Assembly (NCBI RefSeq): GCF_029855045.1
Contig: NZ_CP123228.1
Span: forward strand, 4,092,001-4,156,000
Length of the DNA: 64,000 nucleotides
Direction: 5' to 3'
Source of the DNA: Piscinibacter sp. XHJ-5
Lineage (GTDB): Bacteria > Pseudomonadota > Gammaproteobacteria > Burkholderiales > Burkholderiaceae_C
This document shows, piece by piece, positions 53,939 through 62,926 of this stretch; within the stretch, counting starts at the first letter, position 1, and each line of letters begins with the position of its first letter. Made by a program: the position numbers and the translations under genes. The notes beneath the pieces were generated by a model that saw only the letters and a list, made by a program, of their open reading frames with translations, ran no database searches and had not been told where the DNA came from.

Positions 53939-56073
53939 GCAGCCTCCAGTCCCGCGTAGACGCTGCGCGGCAGCGCCGGCGAATAGACCGCGGTGTTCGA
54001 CGACACCGAGGCGCTGTCGGCGTAGCGCTTGTCGGCCAGGTTCATGACGCGGGCGAACAGCGACATGCGGTCGTCGAGGCGCTGGCGCATGCGAAGGTTG
54101 AACACGTCGTGGCCGGGGTACTTGCCGAAGGCCGCCGAGTGGCTCGCCTCCAGCCAGTAGGACCCGATGTGCGCCCATTCGAGCTGCGCGCTGGAGCCCT
54201 CGCGCGGCGTCCAGGCGAGCCTCACGTTCGCGATGCTGCGCGGCGCCGATTCCATCTCCTTGCCGGAGAAGTCGGCGATGGCCGTGACCCATCGGTCGTA
54301 GACGTGCCTGGCGTGCGACAGCGCCACGTCGAGACGCCACGCGGCGGTCAGCGCCCTGCCCAGGCCCAGCTCCACGCCGCGATGCCGGGTGCGGCCCGCG
54401 TTCACGGCGGTGGTCACGTCGGTTGCCAGATCGCGCTGGCTCACCAGGTCGTCGCGCTTGACGAGCTCGTAGGCCACCAGGTCGTAGCGCCAGTCCTGTG
54501 CCTGGCCGCGCAGGCCGAGCTCCGACTGCCGCGCCTTGATCGGCTTGAGCGCCAGCGCGAACGCCGCCTTGGTCTGCGCCTCGGCCGCGGAGGCGCCGCT
54601 GCCGGCACGAAAGAGCTGGCTTTCCGACGGCGTGCGAAAGCCGTGGTGCACCGAGGCGTAGAGGCTCGCCTGCGGTGCGACCGCCCAGGTCGCGCCCAGC
54701 TTGGGACTCCAGCGCGAGTACCCGACCGACGCATGCGGCGTCTGGGCGTAGATCCGCGGCCCGGCGCTGGTGGTGTCCGCGGCGATGCGGTTGTCCATCT
54801 CGTAGCGGATGTCGTCGTGGCGCAGCCCGGCGGTGATGCGGACCGACGGCGTCGGCGAGAGCTCGCCGTGCAGGTACGCCGACGCGCTGCGAAACGTCAC
54901 GTCGTAGTCGTAGATGCGGTCGCCGACGGTGAAGCCGGTGTAGAAGCTGTTCGCGCCGCTGCCGGTGCGTGTGGGAGCGATGCTGTCCTCGGTGCGCGAG
55001 CCGGGGCTGCGATCGAGGTCGACGCCGGCGATGAGCCGCGGCCGCAGCGGCGCGTCGAAGTCGCGGCGCCACTTCGCCATCAGGCCGAGCGACGTGACCG
55101 CGCTGGTCTCGATGCGCGGGTCCGAGCTGAGGTTGAACGAGCCGTTGAGGTCCATGACGTTGCGGCGCAGGTAGGGCGTGAGCGTCCACAGCGAGCCGCC
55201 CGCCTCGTGCTCCACCTGGGTCGACAGCCGCAGCGCGCGCACCTTGCGCCACGCGATCGACAGGTTGTTCTTCGTCGGATCGTGCAGGTAGTCGTCGAGC
55301 GTGAGCGGCGTGTTCGCGCCGGTCTGCTGGTCGATGTGCGTGAGCCCGACGATGGTCTTCAGCCGCATGCCGCCCGCCGCCGCATCCCAGCGAAAGTTCG
55401 CGCTCTGCCGGTCGTAGGCCGTGCCGTCGCGCCAGCCGTCGGTGTGGGTCACGTTGACCGAGGCCCGCACGTCGCCGCGGCTGCCATCGGCAAGCAGCCG
55501 CCGCCAGCCGGAGCTGCCCGCCTCGGCCGACAGCATCAGCTGCGGCTCGGCGGCGGGCGCCCTGGTCAGCACGTTGACCGTGCCGGCGATCGCATCCGAG
55601 CCGTACAGCGCGCTGCCAGGACCGCGCACCACCTCGACGCCGCCGGCGGCCGGCAGATTCACCTCGTACAGCGCGTTGTGGTTGAAGAAGCCGGTGGCGC
55701 GCGTCGGAATGCCGTCCTCGAGGAAGAGGTACAGCGGCGAGGTGGTGAACGGTTGGCGGATCGCCGTGCTGTGGCCCTCGCCGTTGGTGACCGCGATCGC
55801 GACGCCGGGCACCTGTCCGAGCAGCTGCTGCGGGTGCATGGGGCCGGTGAACACGATGTCGCGCTCGGGGATGACGCCGATGGAAGCCGGCGTCTGGGAC
55901 AGCAGCGTCTTCTCGCGCGTGCCGGTGATGGTGACGGCGGGCAGCGCGGAGCCCTGGGTGACGAGCGTGGTGTCGGTGGACGGGCCGGACTGTGCCGACA
56001 CGCCACCACAAAGGCCGAACATGGCGAGCGCCAGCGGCGCCCGCGCACGCCGGCGGGGTGTTGTTCTGGTCAT
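53932..56073 (-). CDS. TonB-dependent outer-membrane receptor
   Basis: A 713-residue TonB-dependent transporter: signal-like N-terminus, a plug domain (LLGQVPGVAIAVTNGEGHST, GVEVVRGPGSALYGSDAIAG, TVNVLTRAP) and a beta barrel with a C-terminal aromatic residue (YAGLEAAW). The TonB box may be TLVTQG or PAVTITG. Homology pattern suggests metallophore, heme or copper-complex uptake, and its neighbours favour copper (inference). ATG 56073 preferred over the longer frame. Confidence 0.9.
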   Translation of the reverse strand: MTRTTPRRRARAPLALAMFGLCGGVSAQSGPSTDTTLVTQGSALPAVTITGTREKTLLSQTPASIGVIPERDIVFTGPMHPQQLLGQVPGVAIAVTNGEGHSTAIRQPFTTSPLYLFLEDGIPTRATGFFNHNALYEVNLPAAGGVEVVRGPGSALYGSDAIAGTVNVLTRAPAAEPQLMLSAEAGSSGWRRLLADGSRGDVRASVNVTHTDGWRDGTAYDRQSANFRWDAAAGGMRLKTIVGLTHIDQQTGANTPLTLDDYLHDPTKNNLSIAWRKVRALRLSTQVEHEAGGSLWTLTPYLRRNVMDLNGSFNLSSDPRIETSAVTSLGLMAKWRRDFDAPLRPRLIAGVDLDRSPGSRTEDSIAPTRTGSGANSFYTGFTVGDRIYDYDVTFRSASAYLHGELSPTPSVRITAGLRHDDIRYEMDNRIAADTTSAGPRIYAQTPHASVGYSRWSPKLGATWAVAPQASLYASVHHGFRTPSESQLFRAGSGASAAEAQTKAAFALALKPIKARQSELGLRGQAQDWRYDLVAYELVKRDDLVSQRDLATDVTTAVNAGRTRHRGVELGLGRALTAAWRLDVALSHARHVYDRWVTAIADFSGKEMESAPRSIANVRLAWTPREGSSAQLEWAHIGSYWLEASHSAAFGKYPGHDVFNLRMRQRLDDRMSLFARVMNLADKRYADSASVSSNTAVYSPALPRSVYAGLEAAW

Positions 56074-56152
56074 CCTTGATCTTCCTGTCGCGGCCGCGGA
56101 CGGCCGCAGTCGAGCGAGAGCCTCCAGGCAGGTGCTGGAGAGCCGCAGTCGA

Positions 56153-56569
56153 TCAGGAAGACGCGGGTGGACCGTGGTGCAGGCGGGCGATCCAGGCGGC
56201 GGCGGCATCCGCGACGGCGAATGGCGCATGTGCCTGAACATCCGACAGGGGCGGCGGCGCCAGCGGCAGCGACAACGGCGCCATGGCTTGCGGCGCCAGC
56301 GCCGCGAGGGCCGTCAGCGCGCAGTGGTCGCTCTTGTGGGCGGCGTCGGACCCCGGGTGATGCTCGCCGTGGTGGCCGGCGTGCTCGCCGTGATGTGCGT
56401 GGTCATGATGACTGGGCAGCGCCACGCCATAGACGTCGCAGACCTGCGCCACCGAGGCGCCTTGCAGCTGCGCGGCCATGCTGGCCAGCATGGGCACCGC
56501 CGCCTTGAGCAGCAGGGCCACGACCGCCAGACGGACGGTCCAGCGGGTCAGCCAGGAAGCGCGGGACAT
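56153..56569 (-). CDS. DUF2946 His-rich protein
   Basis: A 138-residue protein with a hydrophobic N-terminal segment (VRLAVVALLLKAAVPMLASM) and a His-rich central stretch (HHDHAHHGEHAGHHGEHH) plus a nearby Cys (KSDHCALTALAAL). DUF2946 proteins often sit before copper- or metallophore-linked TonB receptors. It is the first gene of the TonB receptor operon. ATG 56569. Confidence 0.8.
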   Translation of the reverse strand: MSRASWLTRWTVRLAVVALLLKAAVPMLASMAAQLQGASVAQVCDVYGVALPSHHDHAHHGEHAGHHGEHHPGSDAAHKSDHCALTALAALAPQAMAPLSLPLAPPPLSDVQAHAPFAVADAAAAWIARLHHGPPASS

Positions 56570-56738
56570 CGCGCGATTGTGCCTGCGGCCGTCAGCCCAC
56601 GATGCCTTCGTCGACGAGACCGAGCCAGTCCCCAGCGTCCGGTCCAACCTACGAATGAAACATTCACGGCCCGCATTGAAGCAACCCTGAGATGCCGCCT
56701 CCCGACACTGGCGCCGAACCACCACGTCGGGAGACTGC

Positions 56739-58145
56739 ATGCGATCCACTGTCACGCTTGTGCTGGCTGCGCTGCTGTGCGGCTGCGCCGCACTGCCGAG
56801 CCCCACGACCCCTGTGCCTGCGCTGCCCGCGCAATGGCACGCCGCGCTGCCGCACGATGGCCGCCTCGCCGATCTGCGGGGGTGGTGGCAGCAGTTCGAC
56901 GATCCGCTGCTCGCGGAGCTGGTCGCCGCCGCGCAGGACGCGAGCCCCACGATCGCGTCGGCGCGCTCGCGCATCGAGCAGGCGCGTGCGGCGCGTGTCG
57001 GGGCCGGCGCGGCGCTGGGTCCGAGCTTGCAAGCCCAGGCGACGCTGTCGCGCGGACGCGAAGACTTCGGCCTGCCGATCGCCACCTCGGGCGCTTCCGG
57101 CCTGCAGGCGAGCTGGGAGATCGACGTGTTCGGCGGCCGTCGCGCCGCCGCCGACGCGACGCAGGCGCGGCTCGAAGGCGCCCGCGCGCTGTGGCACGAC
57201 GCCCGCGTTTCGGTCGCCGCGGAGGTCGCGACCAGCTACGTCGGCCTGCGCGCCTGCGAGGCCCTGCTCGCGCAGACCCGTGCCGACGCGGCATCGCGCG
57301 GCGAGACGGCGCGGCTCACCGAGCTCAGCGCGAGAAGCGGCTTCCAGTCTCCGGCCAACGCGGCGCTGTCGCGTGCCACCGCGGCACAAGGACAGGGCAA
57401 CGCGACGCAGCAGCATGCGCAGTGCGAGCTGGCCGTCAAGTCGCTGGTCGCCCTGACCGCCATCGCGGAGCCGGAGCTTCGCGCCCGGCTCGGCGAACGC
57501 ACCGCACGCCTGCCGCAGCCGGCGCAGATCGCGGTGGAGGCGGTCCCGGGGCAGGCGCTGGCACAGCGGCCCGACCTGTTCAGCGCCGCACGCGATGTCG
57601 AAGCCGCTGCCGCCGACACCGCCGAGGCGCAGGCGCAGCGCCTTCCTCGCGTCACGCTGAACGGCAGCCTCAGCGCCGCACGGGCGAAGACTTCGTCCGG
57701 CAGCACCGACGGCACGCTGTGGAGCTTCGGTCCGCTGGCCGTCTCGCTGCCGATCTTCGACGGCGGCGCGCGGCGGGCCAATGTGGAGGCCGCGCGCGCC
57801 CGCTACGACGAGGCAGCCAGCGTTTACCGCGCCAGGCTGCGCGTGGCCGTGCAGGAGGTCGAGCAGGCGCTGGTCACGCTGCAGAGCACCGCCGACCGGA
57901 CGCACGACGCGCAGCTCGCCGCGGAAGGCTTCCACGCTTCCTACGTGGCCACCGAGATGCGCCAGCGCGGCGGGCTCGCCAGCCTGTTCGAGCTGGAGGA
58001 TGCGCGCCGCAGCGACCTGCAGGCGCAGAACGCGCTCATCGACCTGCAGCGCGAACGCATCGCCGCCTGGATCTCGTTGTACCGCGCGCTCGGCGGAGGC
58101 TGGCGCGCAGACGCGCTGCAGATCGCGCAAGGCGCGACGCGCTGA
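56739..58145 (+). CDS. RND efflux outer-membrane factor (NodT/OprM type)
   Basis: A 468-residue lipoprotein of the OEP family. Lipobox LAALLCGC. Two OEP domains: SARSRIEQARAARVGAG and SWEIDVFGGRRAAADATQ in the first, LAQRPDLFSAARDVEAAAAD and VSLPIFDGGARRANVEAARA in the second. It should form the trimeric TolC-like channel of the system. GGGAG precedes ATG 56739. First gene of the efflux operon. Confidence 0.94.
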   Translation: MRSTVTLVLAALLCGCAALPSPTTPVPALPAQWHAALPHDGRLADLRGWWQQFDDPLLAELVAAAQDASPTIASARSRIEQARAARVGAGAALGPSLQAQATLSRGREDFGLPIATSGASGLQASWEIDVFGGRRAAADATQARLEGARALWHDARVSVAAEVATSYVGLRACEALLAQTRADAASRGETARLTELSARSGFQSPANAALSRATAAQGQGNATQQHAQCELAVKSLVALTAIAEPELRARLGERTARLPQPAQIAVEAVPGQALAQRPDLFSAARDVEAAAADTAEAQAQRLPRVTLNGSLSAARAKTSSGSTDGTLWSFGPLAVSLPIFDGGARRANVEAARARYDEAASVYRARLRVAVQEVEQALVTLQSTADRTHDAQLAAEGFHASYVATEMRQRGGLASLFELEDARRSDLQAQNALIDLQRERIAAWISLYRALGGGWRADALQIAQGATR

Positions 58146-58182
58146 TTTCTTTTCGAACCCTCACGAACGACCGGAACCCGCC

Positions 58183-59313
58183 ATGACACGCCATCGCCTC
58201 CTTCTTGCCGCCGCCGTCGGCGCCGCCCTCCTGGCCGCCGCCGGCATCACGCTGAGCGTCCGCGCCTCCAGCCCCGCCGCCGAGCCGCAGGCCGCCAAGC
58301 CCGCCCTCACCGTGCACATCGAGCAGCCGCAGGCGCTGCAGCTGCCGATGCGGATGTCCGCCCACGGCACGGTCGCCGCCTGGCAGGAGGCCAGCATCGG
58401 CACCGAGGTGCCCGGGCTGCGCCTGGCCGCGGTGCACGTGAACGTCGGCGACGTGGTCAGGCGCGGCCAGGTGCTGGCGAGCTTCACCGCCGACACCACG
58501 CAGGCGGAGCTCGCGCAGCTGAAGGCCAGCCTGGCAGAAGCCGAGGCCAGCGCCGCCGACGCCGCGGCGAACGCGCAGCGCGCCCGCACGCTCGATGCGA
58601 GCGGCGCCCTGAGCGCGCAGCAGGTCGCGCAGTTCCTCACTGCCGAGCAGACCGCACGCGCGCGCCTCGAGGCGCAGCGCGCCGCCGTGCAGGCGCAGCA
58701 GCTGCGGCTGGCGAAGACACAGGTGATCGCGCCGGACGACGGCGTCATCTCTTCGCGCAGCGCCACGGTCGGCGCCGTCATGGGCTCGGGTCAGGAGCTG
58801 TTTCGCCTGATCCGCGGCGCGCGCCTCGAATGGCGCGCCGAGGTGACCTCGGCCGAGATGGTGCGCCTGCGTCCCGGCACGCCAGCCCGCCTCAGCGCCG
58901 CCGACGGCACGCTGGTCGAAGGCCGCGTGCGGATGGTCGCCCCGACCGTCGACGCGCAGACCCGCAGCGGCGTGGTGTACGTGGATCTGCCGCCCTCGCT
59001 GGGCCTGAAGGCCGGCATGTTCGCCAAGGGAGACTTCGACCTCGGCCAGTCGAGCGCCCTCACCGTCGCGCAGCAGGCCGTCGTCGTGCGCGACGGGTTC
59101 AGCTACGTCTTCCGCATCGGACCCGACCAGCGCGTGCAGCAGACCCGTGTGAGCACCGGCCGGCGCAGCGCGCAGCGCGTGGAGATCACCGACGGCCTGC
59201 GGCCGGACGCGCTCGTCGTCGGCCGCGGCGCCGGCTTCCTGAACGACGGCGACCTGGTGAAGGTGGTGCAGGAGACCGCCAAGCCGAAGGTGATGCCCGA
59301 ATCGCTGACCTGA
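58183..59313 (+). CDS. RND efflux periplasmic adaptor (MFP)
   Basis: A 376-residue membrane-fusion protein with an N-terminal anchor (LLLAAAVGAALLAAAGITLS). Barrel-sandwich/lipoyl halves VNVGDVVRRGQVLASF and LAKTQVIAPDDGVISSRSAT flank a coiled coil (AELAQLKASLAEAEASAADA). The beta-barrel and membrane-proximal domains follow. It links the pump to the outer-membrane factor. ATG 58183; 37 bases after the first gene, 14 before the pump. Confidence 0.94.
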   Translation: MTRHRLLLAAAVGAALLAAAGITLSVRASSPAAEPQAAKPALTVHIEQPQALQLPMRMSAHGTVAAWQEASIGTEVPGLRLAAVHVNVGDVVRRGQVLASFTADTTQAELAQLKASLAEAEASAADAAANAQRARTLDASGALSAQQVAQFLTAEQTARARLEAQRAAVQAQQLRLAKTQVIAPDDGVISSRSATVGAVMGSGQELFRLIRGARLEWRAEVTSAEMVRLRPGTPARLSAADGTLVEGRVRMVAPTVDAQTRSGVVYVDLPPSLGLKAGMFAKGDFDLGQSSALTVAQQAVVVRDGFSYVFRIGPDQRVQQTRVSTGRRSAQRVEITDGLRPDALVVGRGAGFLNDGDLVKVVQETAKPKVMPESLT

Positions 59314-59327
59314 ACGAGGACACCGCC

Positions 59328-62300
59328 ATGAACTTCTCCGCCCTCGCCATCAAGAACCCGGTGGTCGTCATCATGCTGTTCGCGCTGCTCACGCTGGCCG
59401 GCGTGATGGCCTTTCGCGCCAGCCCGGTGCAGGACTTCCCGGACATCGAGCTGCCGCTGGTCACCGTGACCGCCACGCTCGACGGCTCGGCGCCTGCGCA
59501 GCTGGAGACCGAGGTCGCCCGCAAGCTCGAGGACTCCATCGCCACGCTGCAAGGCATCAAGCACATCCATACCACGGTGCGCGACGGCGAGGTCAGCATC
59601 GCCGTCGAGTTCCAGATCGAGAAGGATCCGGCCGAGGCCGTGACCGATGTGCGCGATGCGGTCGCGCTGGTGCGCGCCGACCTGCCGGGCGAGATGCGCG
59701 AGCCCAGCGTGGTGAAGGCCAGCGTGGCCGGACGCGTGGTGCTGACCTACACCGCATCGTCGGACCAGCTCGACGAGCAGGAGGTGTCCTGGTATGTCGA
59801 CAACACCGTGGCCAAGAAGCTGCTCACCGTGCCGGGCGTCGGCTCGGTCAAGCGCGTGGGCGGCGCCAACCGTGAGGTGCGCGTCGAGCTCGATGCGGGC
59901 CGCATGGCGGCGCTGAAGGTGACCGCCCTCGAGGTGTCGCAGCGCCTCAAGCAGGTGCAGCAGGAAGCGCCGGGCGGACGCGGCGACGTGAGCGGCGCCG
60001 AGCAGAGCGTGCGCACCATCGCGACGGTGAAGTCGGCGGCCGAGCTCGGCGCGGTGGAGGTGCCGCTCGCCGACGGCCGCAGCGTGCGGCTGGACCAGGT
60101 TGCGACCATCGCCGACTCCACCGAGGAGCGGCGCAGCGTGGCGCTGCAGGATGGCGCACGCGTGGTCGGCATCGAGGTGTTCCGCTCCAAGGGCGCGAGC
60201 GAGGTCGACGTGATGAAGGCCACGCGCACCGCCGTCGACGAGCTGAACGCCGAGCACGGCAACGTCAGGCTCACGCAGGTGATCGACAACGCCTCTCCGG
60301 TGGAGGAGAACTTCGACGGCTCCATGCACCTGCTGTACGAAGGCGCGCTGCTGGCCATCGTCGTCGTGTTCTGGTTCCTGCGCGACTGGCGTGCGACGCT
60401 GGTCGCGACGACCGCCTTGCCGCTGTCGGTGATCCCGGCTTTCCTCGGCATGCAATACCTCGGCTTCACCCTGAACACGGTGACGCTGCTGTCGCTTGCG
60501 CTGGTGGTCGGCATCCTGGTCGACGATGCGATCGTCGAGATCGAGAACATCTCGCGCCACCTGCAGATGGGCAAGACCCCGATGCAGGCCGCCACCGAGG
60601 CCGCCGACGAGATCGGCCTGGCCGTCATCGCGACCACCTTCGCACTGGTGGCGGTGTTCCTGCCGACCGCCTTCATGGGCGGCATTCCCGGCAAGTTCTT
60701 CAAGCAATTCGGCTGGACCGCCGTGCTGGCCATCCTCGCCTCCCTGGTCGTGGCGCGCTTCCTCACTCCGATGATGGCCGCCTACTTCCTGAAGCCGGCA
60801 AAGCACGAGCCGGGCCCCGACGGCTGGCTGATGCGCCGCTACATGAGCGCGATGCGCTGGTGCCTCACGCACCGCCTGGCCACCGCCCTGGGCGCCGCCG
60901 TGTTCTTCGTCGGCTCGGTCTCGCTCATCGGCCTGCTGCCCACCGGCTTCGTGCCGTCGAGCGACCGCGCGCAGACGCAGATCAACATCGAGCTGCCGCC
61001 CGGCAGCACGCTGCAGGAGACCTGGGACATCGCCGAGCGGGCCCGCGTCATCGCGCAAGGCTTGCCTCAGGTGCGCGGCGTCTACAGCTCGATCGGCGGC
61101 GGCTCCAGCGGCGACGCCTTCGCGCCGGGCGCGGCGGCCGAGGCGCGGCGCGCGGTGCTCAAGCTCACGCTGTCGCACCGCACCGAGCGCAAGGAGGCGA
61201 TCAAGGACATCGAGGCGCAGGTCCGCACCCGCCTGGCCGAGGTGCCCGGCGCGCGCTTCCAGGTCGGCGCACAGGACAACGGCGTGAAGATGCAGATCGT
61301 GCTGCGCAGCGAGGATCCGGCGGCGCTCGACGAGGCGGCGCAGGCCGCGGTCCGCGACCTGCGCACGCTCAGGGGCGTCGGCGCCGTGAGCTCGAGCGCC
61401 AGCCTGGTGCGGCCGGAAATCATCGTGCGGCCCGACTTCGCACGCGCCGCGGACATGGGCGTGACGGCGCAGAAGATCGGCGAGACGGTGCGCGTGGCCA
61501 CCGCGGGCGACTACGACACCGCCCTCACCAAGCTGAACCTCAGCGAGCGCCAGGTGCCCGTGCGCGTGAAGCTGCCCGACGCGCTGCGCAGCGACCTGGC
61601 GGCCATCGAGCGACTCACCGTGCCTGGCAAGAACGGCCCGGTGATGCTCGCCAACGTCGCGGCCTTGTCGATGGAAAGCGGTCCGGCGCAGATCGACCGC
61701 CTGGACCGCAGCCGCAACGTCACCTTGGAGGTCGAGCTGGGCAGCCGCCCGCTCGGCGAGGCCTACGAAGAGGCGCTGCAGCTGCCCGCGTTCAAGAAGC
61801 TGCCGCCTTCGGTGAAGCTCGCCGAGCTGGGTGACGCGCAGGAGATGAAGTCGCTGTTCGCCAGCTTCGGCGTCGCGATGGCGATCGGCGTGCTGTGCAT
61901 CTACGGCGTGCTGGTGCTGCTGTTCCACGACTTCATGCAGCCGCTGACCATCCTGGCCGCGTTGCCGCTGTCGGTGGGCGGCGCCTTCGTCGCGCTGCTG
62001 GTCACGCACAACGCGATGTCGATGCCGTCGATGATCGGGCTGATCATGCTGATGGGCGTGGTGACGAAGAACTCGATCCTGCTGGTCGAGTACGCGATCG
62101 TTGCGCGCCGCCAGGGCATGACCCGCTTCGACGCGCTGGTCGACGCCTGCCATAAGCGCAGCCGCCCGATCGTGATGACGACCATCGCGATGGGCGCCGG
62201 CATGCTGCCGCTGGCGATGGGCTTCGGCGCCGATCCGTCGTTCCGCTCGCCGATGGCGATCGCCGTGATCGGCGGACTGATCACGTCCACGCTGCTCAGC

Positions 62301-62432
62301 CTGCTGGTGGTGCCGGCCGTGTTCACCTACGTGGACGACGCGCAACGCTGGATCGTCGCCTTCGCGGCCAGGCTGGGCTTGCGCCGCGGCCACGCCGGCA
62401 ATACCGCTGAAACAGAACTGCGGCCGGTTTGA
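59328..62432 (+). CDS. RND efflux pump, HAE1-like
   Basis: A 1034-residue inner-membrane transporter of the AcrB/HAE1 superfamily with two repeats of one plus five helices. N-terminal AIKNPVVVIMLFALLTLAGV. The proton-relay Asp pair is in LVVGILVDDAIVEIENISRH. PLSVIPAFLG and LPTAFMGGIPGKFFKQF belong to the same repeat; IGLIMLMGVVTKNSILLVEY is the equivalent in the second. Substrates cannot be predicted. AACGAGGACACCGCC precedes ATG 59328. No regulator is adjacent. Confidence 0.95.
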   Translation: MNFSALAIKNPVVVIMLFALLTLAGVMAFRASPVQDFPDIELPLVTVTATLDGSAPAQLETEVARKLEDSIATLQGIKHIHTTVRDGEVSIAVEFQIEKDPAEAVTDVRDAVALVRADLPGEMREPSVVKASVAGRVVLTYTASSDQLDEQEVSWYVDNTVAKKLLTVPGVGSVKRVGGANREVRVELDAGRMAALKVTALEVSQRLKQVQQEAPGGRGDVSGAEQSVRTIATVKSAAELGAVEVPLADGRSVRLDQVATIADSTEERRSVALQDGARVVGIEVFRSKGASEVDVMKATRTAVDELNAEHGNVRLTQVIDNASPVEENFDGSMHLLYEGALLAIVVVFWFLRDWRATLVATTALPLSVIPAFLGMQYLGFTLNTVTLLSLALVVGILVDDAIVEIENISRHLQMGKTPMQAATEAADEIGLAVIATTFALVAVFLPTAFMGGIPGKFFKQFGWTAVLAILASLVVARFLTPMMAAYFLKPAKHEPGPDGWLMRRYMSAMRWCLTHRLATALGAAVFFVGSVSLIGLLPTGFVPSSDRAQTQINIELPPGSTLQETWDIAERARVIAQGLPQVRGVYSSIGGGSSGDAFAPGAAAEARRAVLKLTLSHRTERKEAIKDIEAQVRTRLAEVPGARFQVGAQDNGVKMQIVLRSEDPAALDEAAQAAVRDLRTLRGVGAVSSSASLVRPEIIVRPDFARAADMGVTAQKIGETVRVATAGDYDTALTKLNLSERQVPVRVKLPDALRSDLAAIERLTVPGKNGPVMLANVAALSMESGPAQIDRLDRSRNVTLEVELGSRPLGEAYEEALQLPAFKKLPPSVKLAELGDAQEMKSLFASFGVAMAIGVLCIYGVLVLLFHDFMQPLTILAALPLSVGGAFVALLVTHNAMSMPSMIGLIMLMGVVTKNSILLVEYAIVARRQGMTRFDALVDACHKRSRPIVMTTIAMGAGMLPLAMGFGADPSFRSPMAIAVIGGLITSTLLSLLVVPAVFTYVDDAQRWIVAFAARLGLRRGHAGNTAETELRPV

Positions 62433-62517
62433 AGTGCGAAAGAAACCGGCGCTTCCGATACTGACTTCATCGAGGACACGTTGTCGTCGATCCACCGCAA
62501 CCTACCAGGAGTTCACC

Positions 62518-62814
62518 ATGCAAGCCGTTTCCCGTTCCACCCGCCTCGTCCTGCAAGCCCTCGCCGCCGCGACCGTCGCCTTGTCGGCGTCCGCCGCGAT
62601 GGCCGTCGAGGCCGAGCAATTCGTGCCCCCGCCCTCCACGCTCAGCCGTGAGGAAGTCAAGGCCGCGATGGCGCAACCCGTCTACGCGGTCCACAACGAG
62701 GCCAGCGTCTTCCTCGACCTGCCCGCGCACGGCCGCGATGCCGCCGAAGTGCGCGCCGAGGCTCGCCAGGCCGCCCGCGATCACCACTTCAACGAGCTGT
62801 ACGTCGGCGCCTGA
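62518..62814 (+). CDS. Small secreted DUF4148-like protein
   Basis: A 98-residue protein with a signal peptide (LVLQALAAATVALSASAAMA) and a short mature part (PPSTLSREEVKAAMAQPVYA, AEARQAARDHHFNELYVGA) resembling DUF4148. CCAGGAG precedes ATG 62518. A strong terminator follows. Function unknown; such proteins are abundant in Burkholderiales. Confidence 0.75.
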   Translation: MQAVSRSTRLVLQALAAATVALSASAAMAVEAEQFVPPPSTLSREEVKAAMAQPVYAVHNEASVFLDLPAHGRDAAEVRAEARQAARDHHFNELYVGA

Positions 62815-62837
62815 GCGGCGTCGTGCACTTCATCGAC

Positions 62838-62867
62838 GCCACGGCATGCGTGCCGTGGCTTTTTTTT
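62838..62867 (+). terminator. Strong intrinsic terminator
   Basis: GCCACGGCA at 62838-62846 and TGCCGTGGC at 62851-62859 form a 9-bp stem with a TGCG loop, followed by eight T. Ends the small secreted protein gene. Confidence 0.92.
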
Positions 62868-62926
62868 GTCCCGAGCTCGAAGCGGCAGGGTTCGCCCCAC
62901 GATGAGCCGAACCGCCGTTCGCAGCG

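Noticed and set aside
54109..56079. A 656-codon forward frame opposite the TonB receptor
   Set aside because: Antisense shadow; Arg/His/Gly-rich and without any motif.
59103..62495. A 1130-codon reverse-strand frame opposite the RND pump
   Set aside because: Composition is His/Arg/Gln-rich and mirrors the pump's codon pattern; no start signal and no domain.
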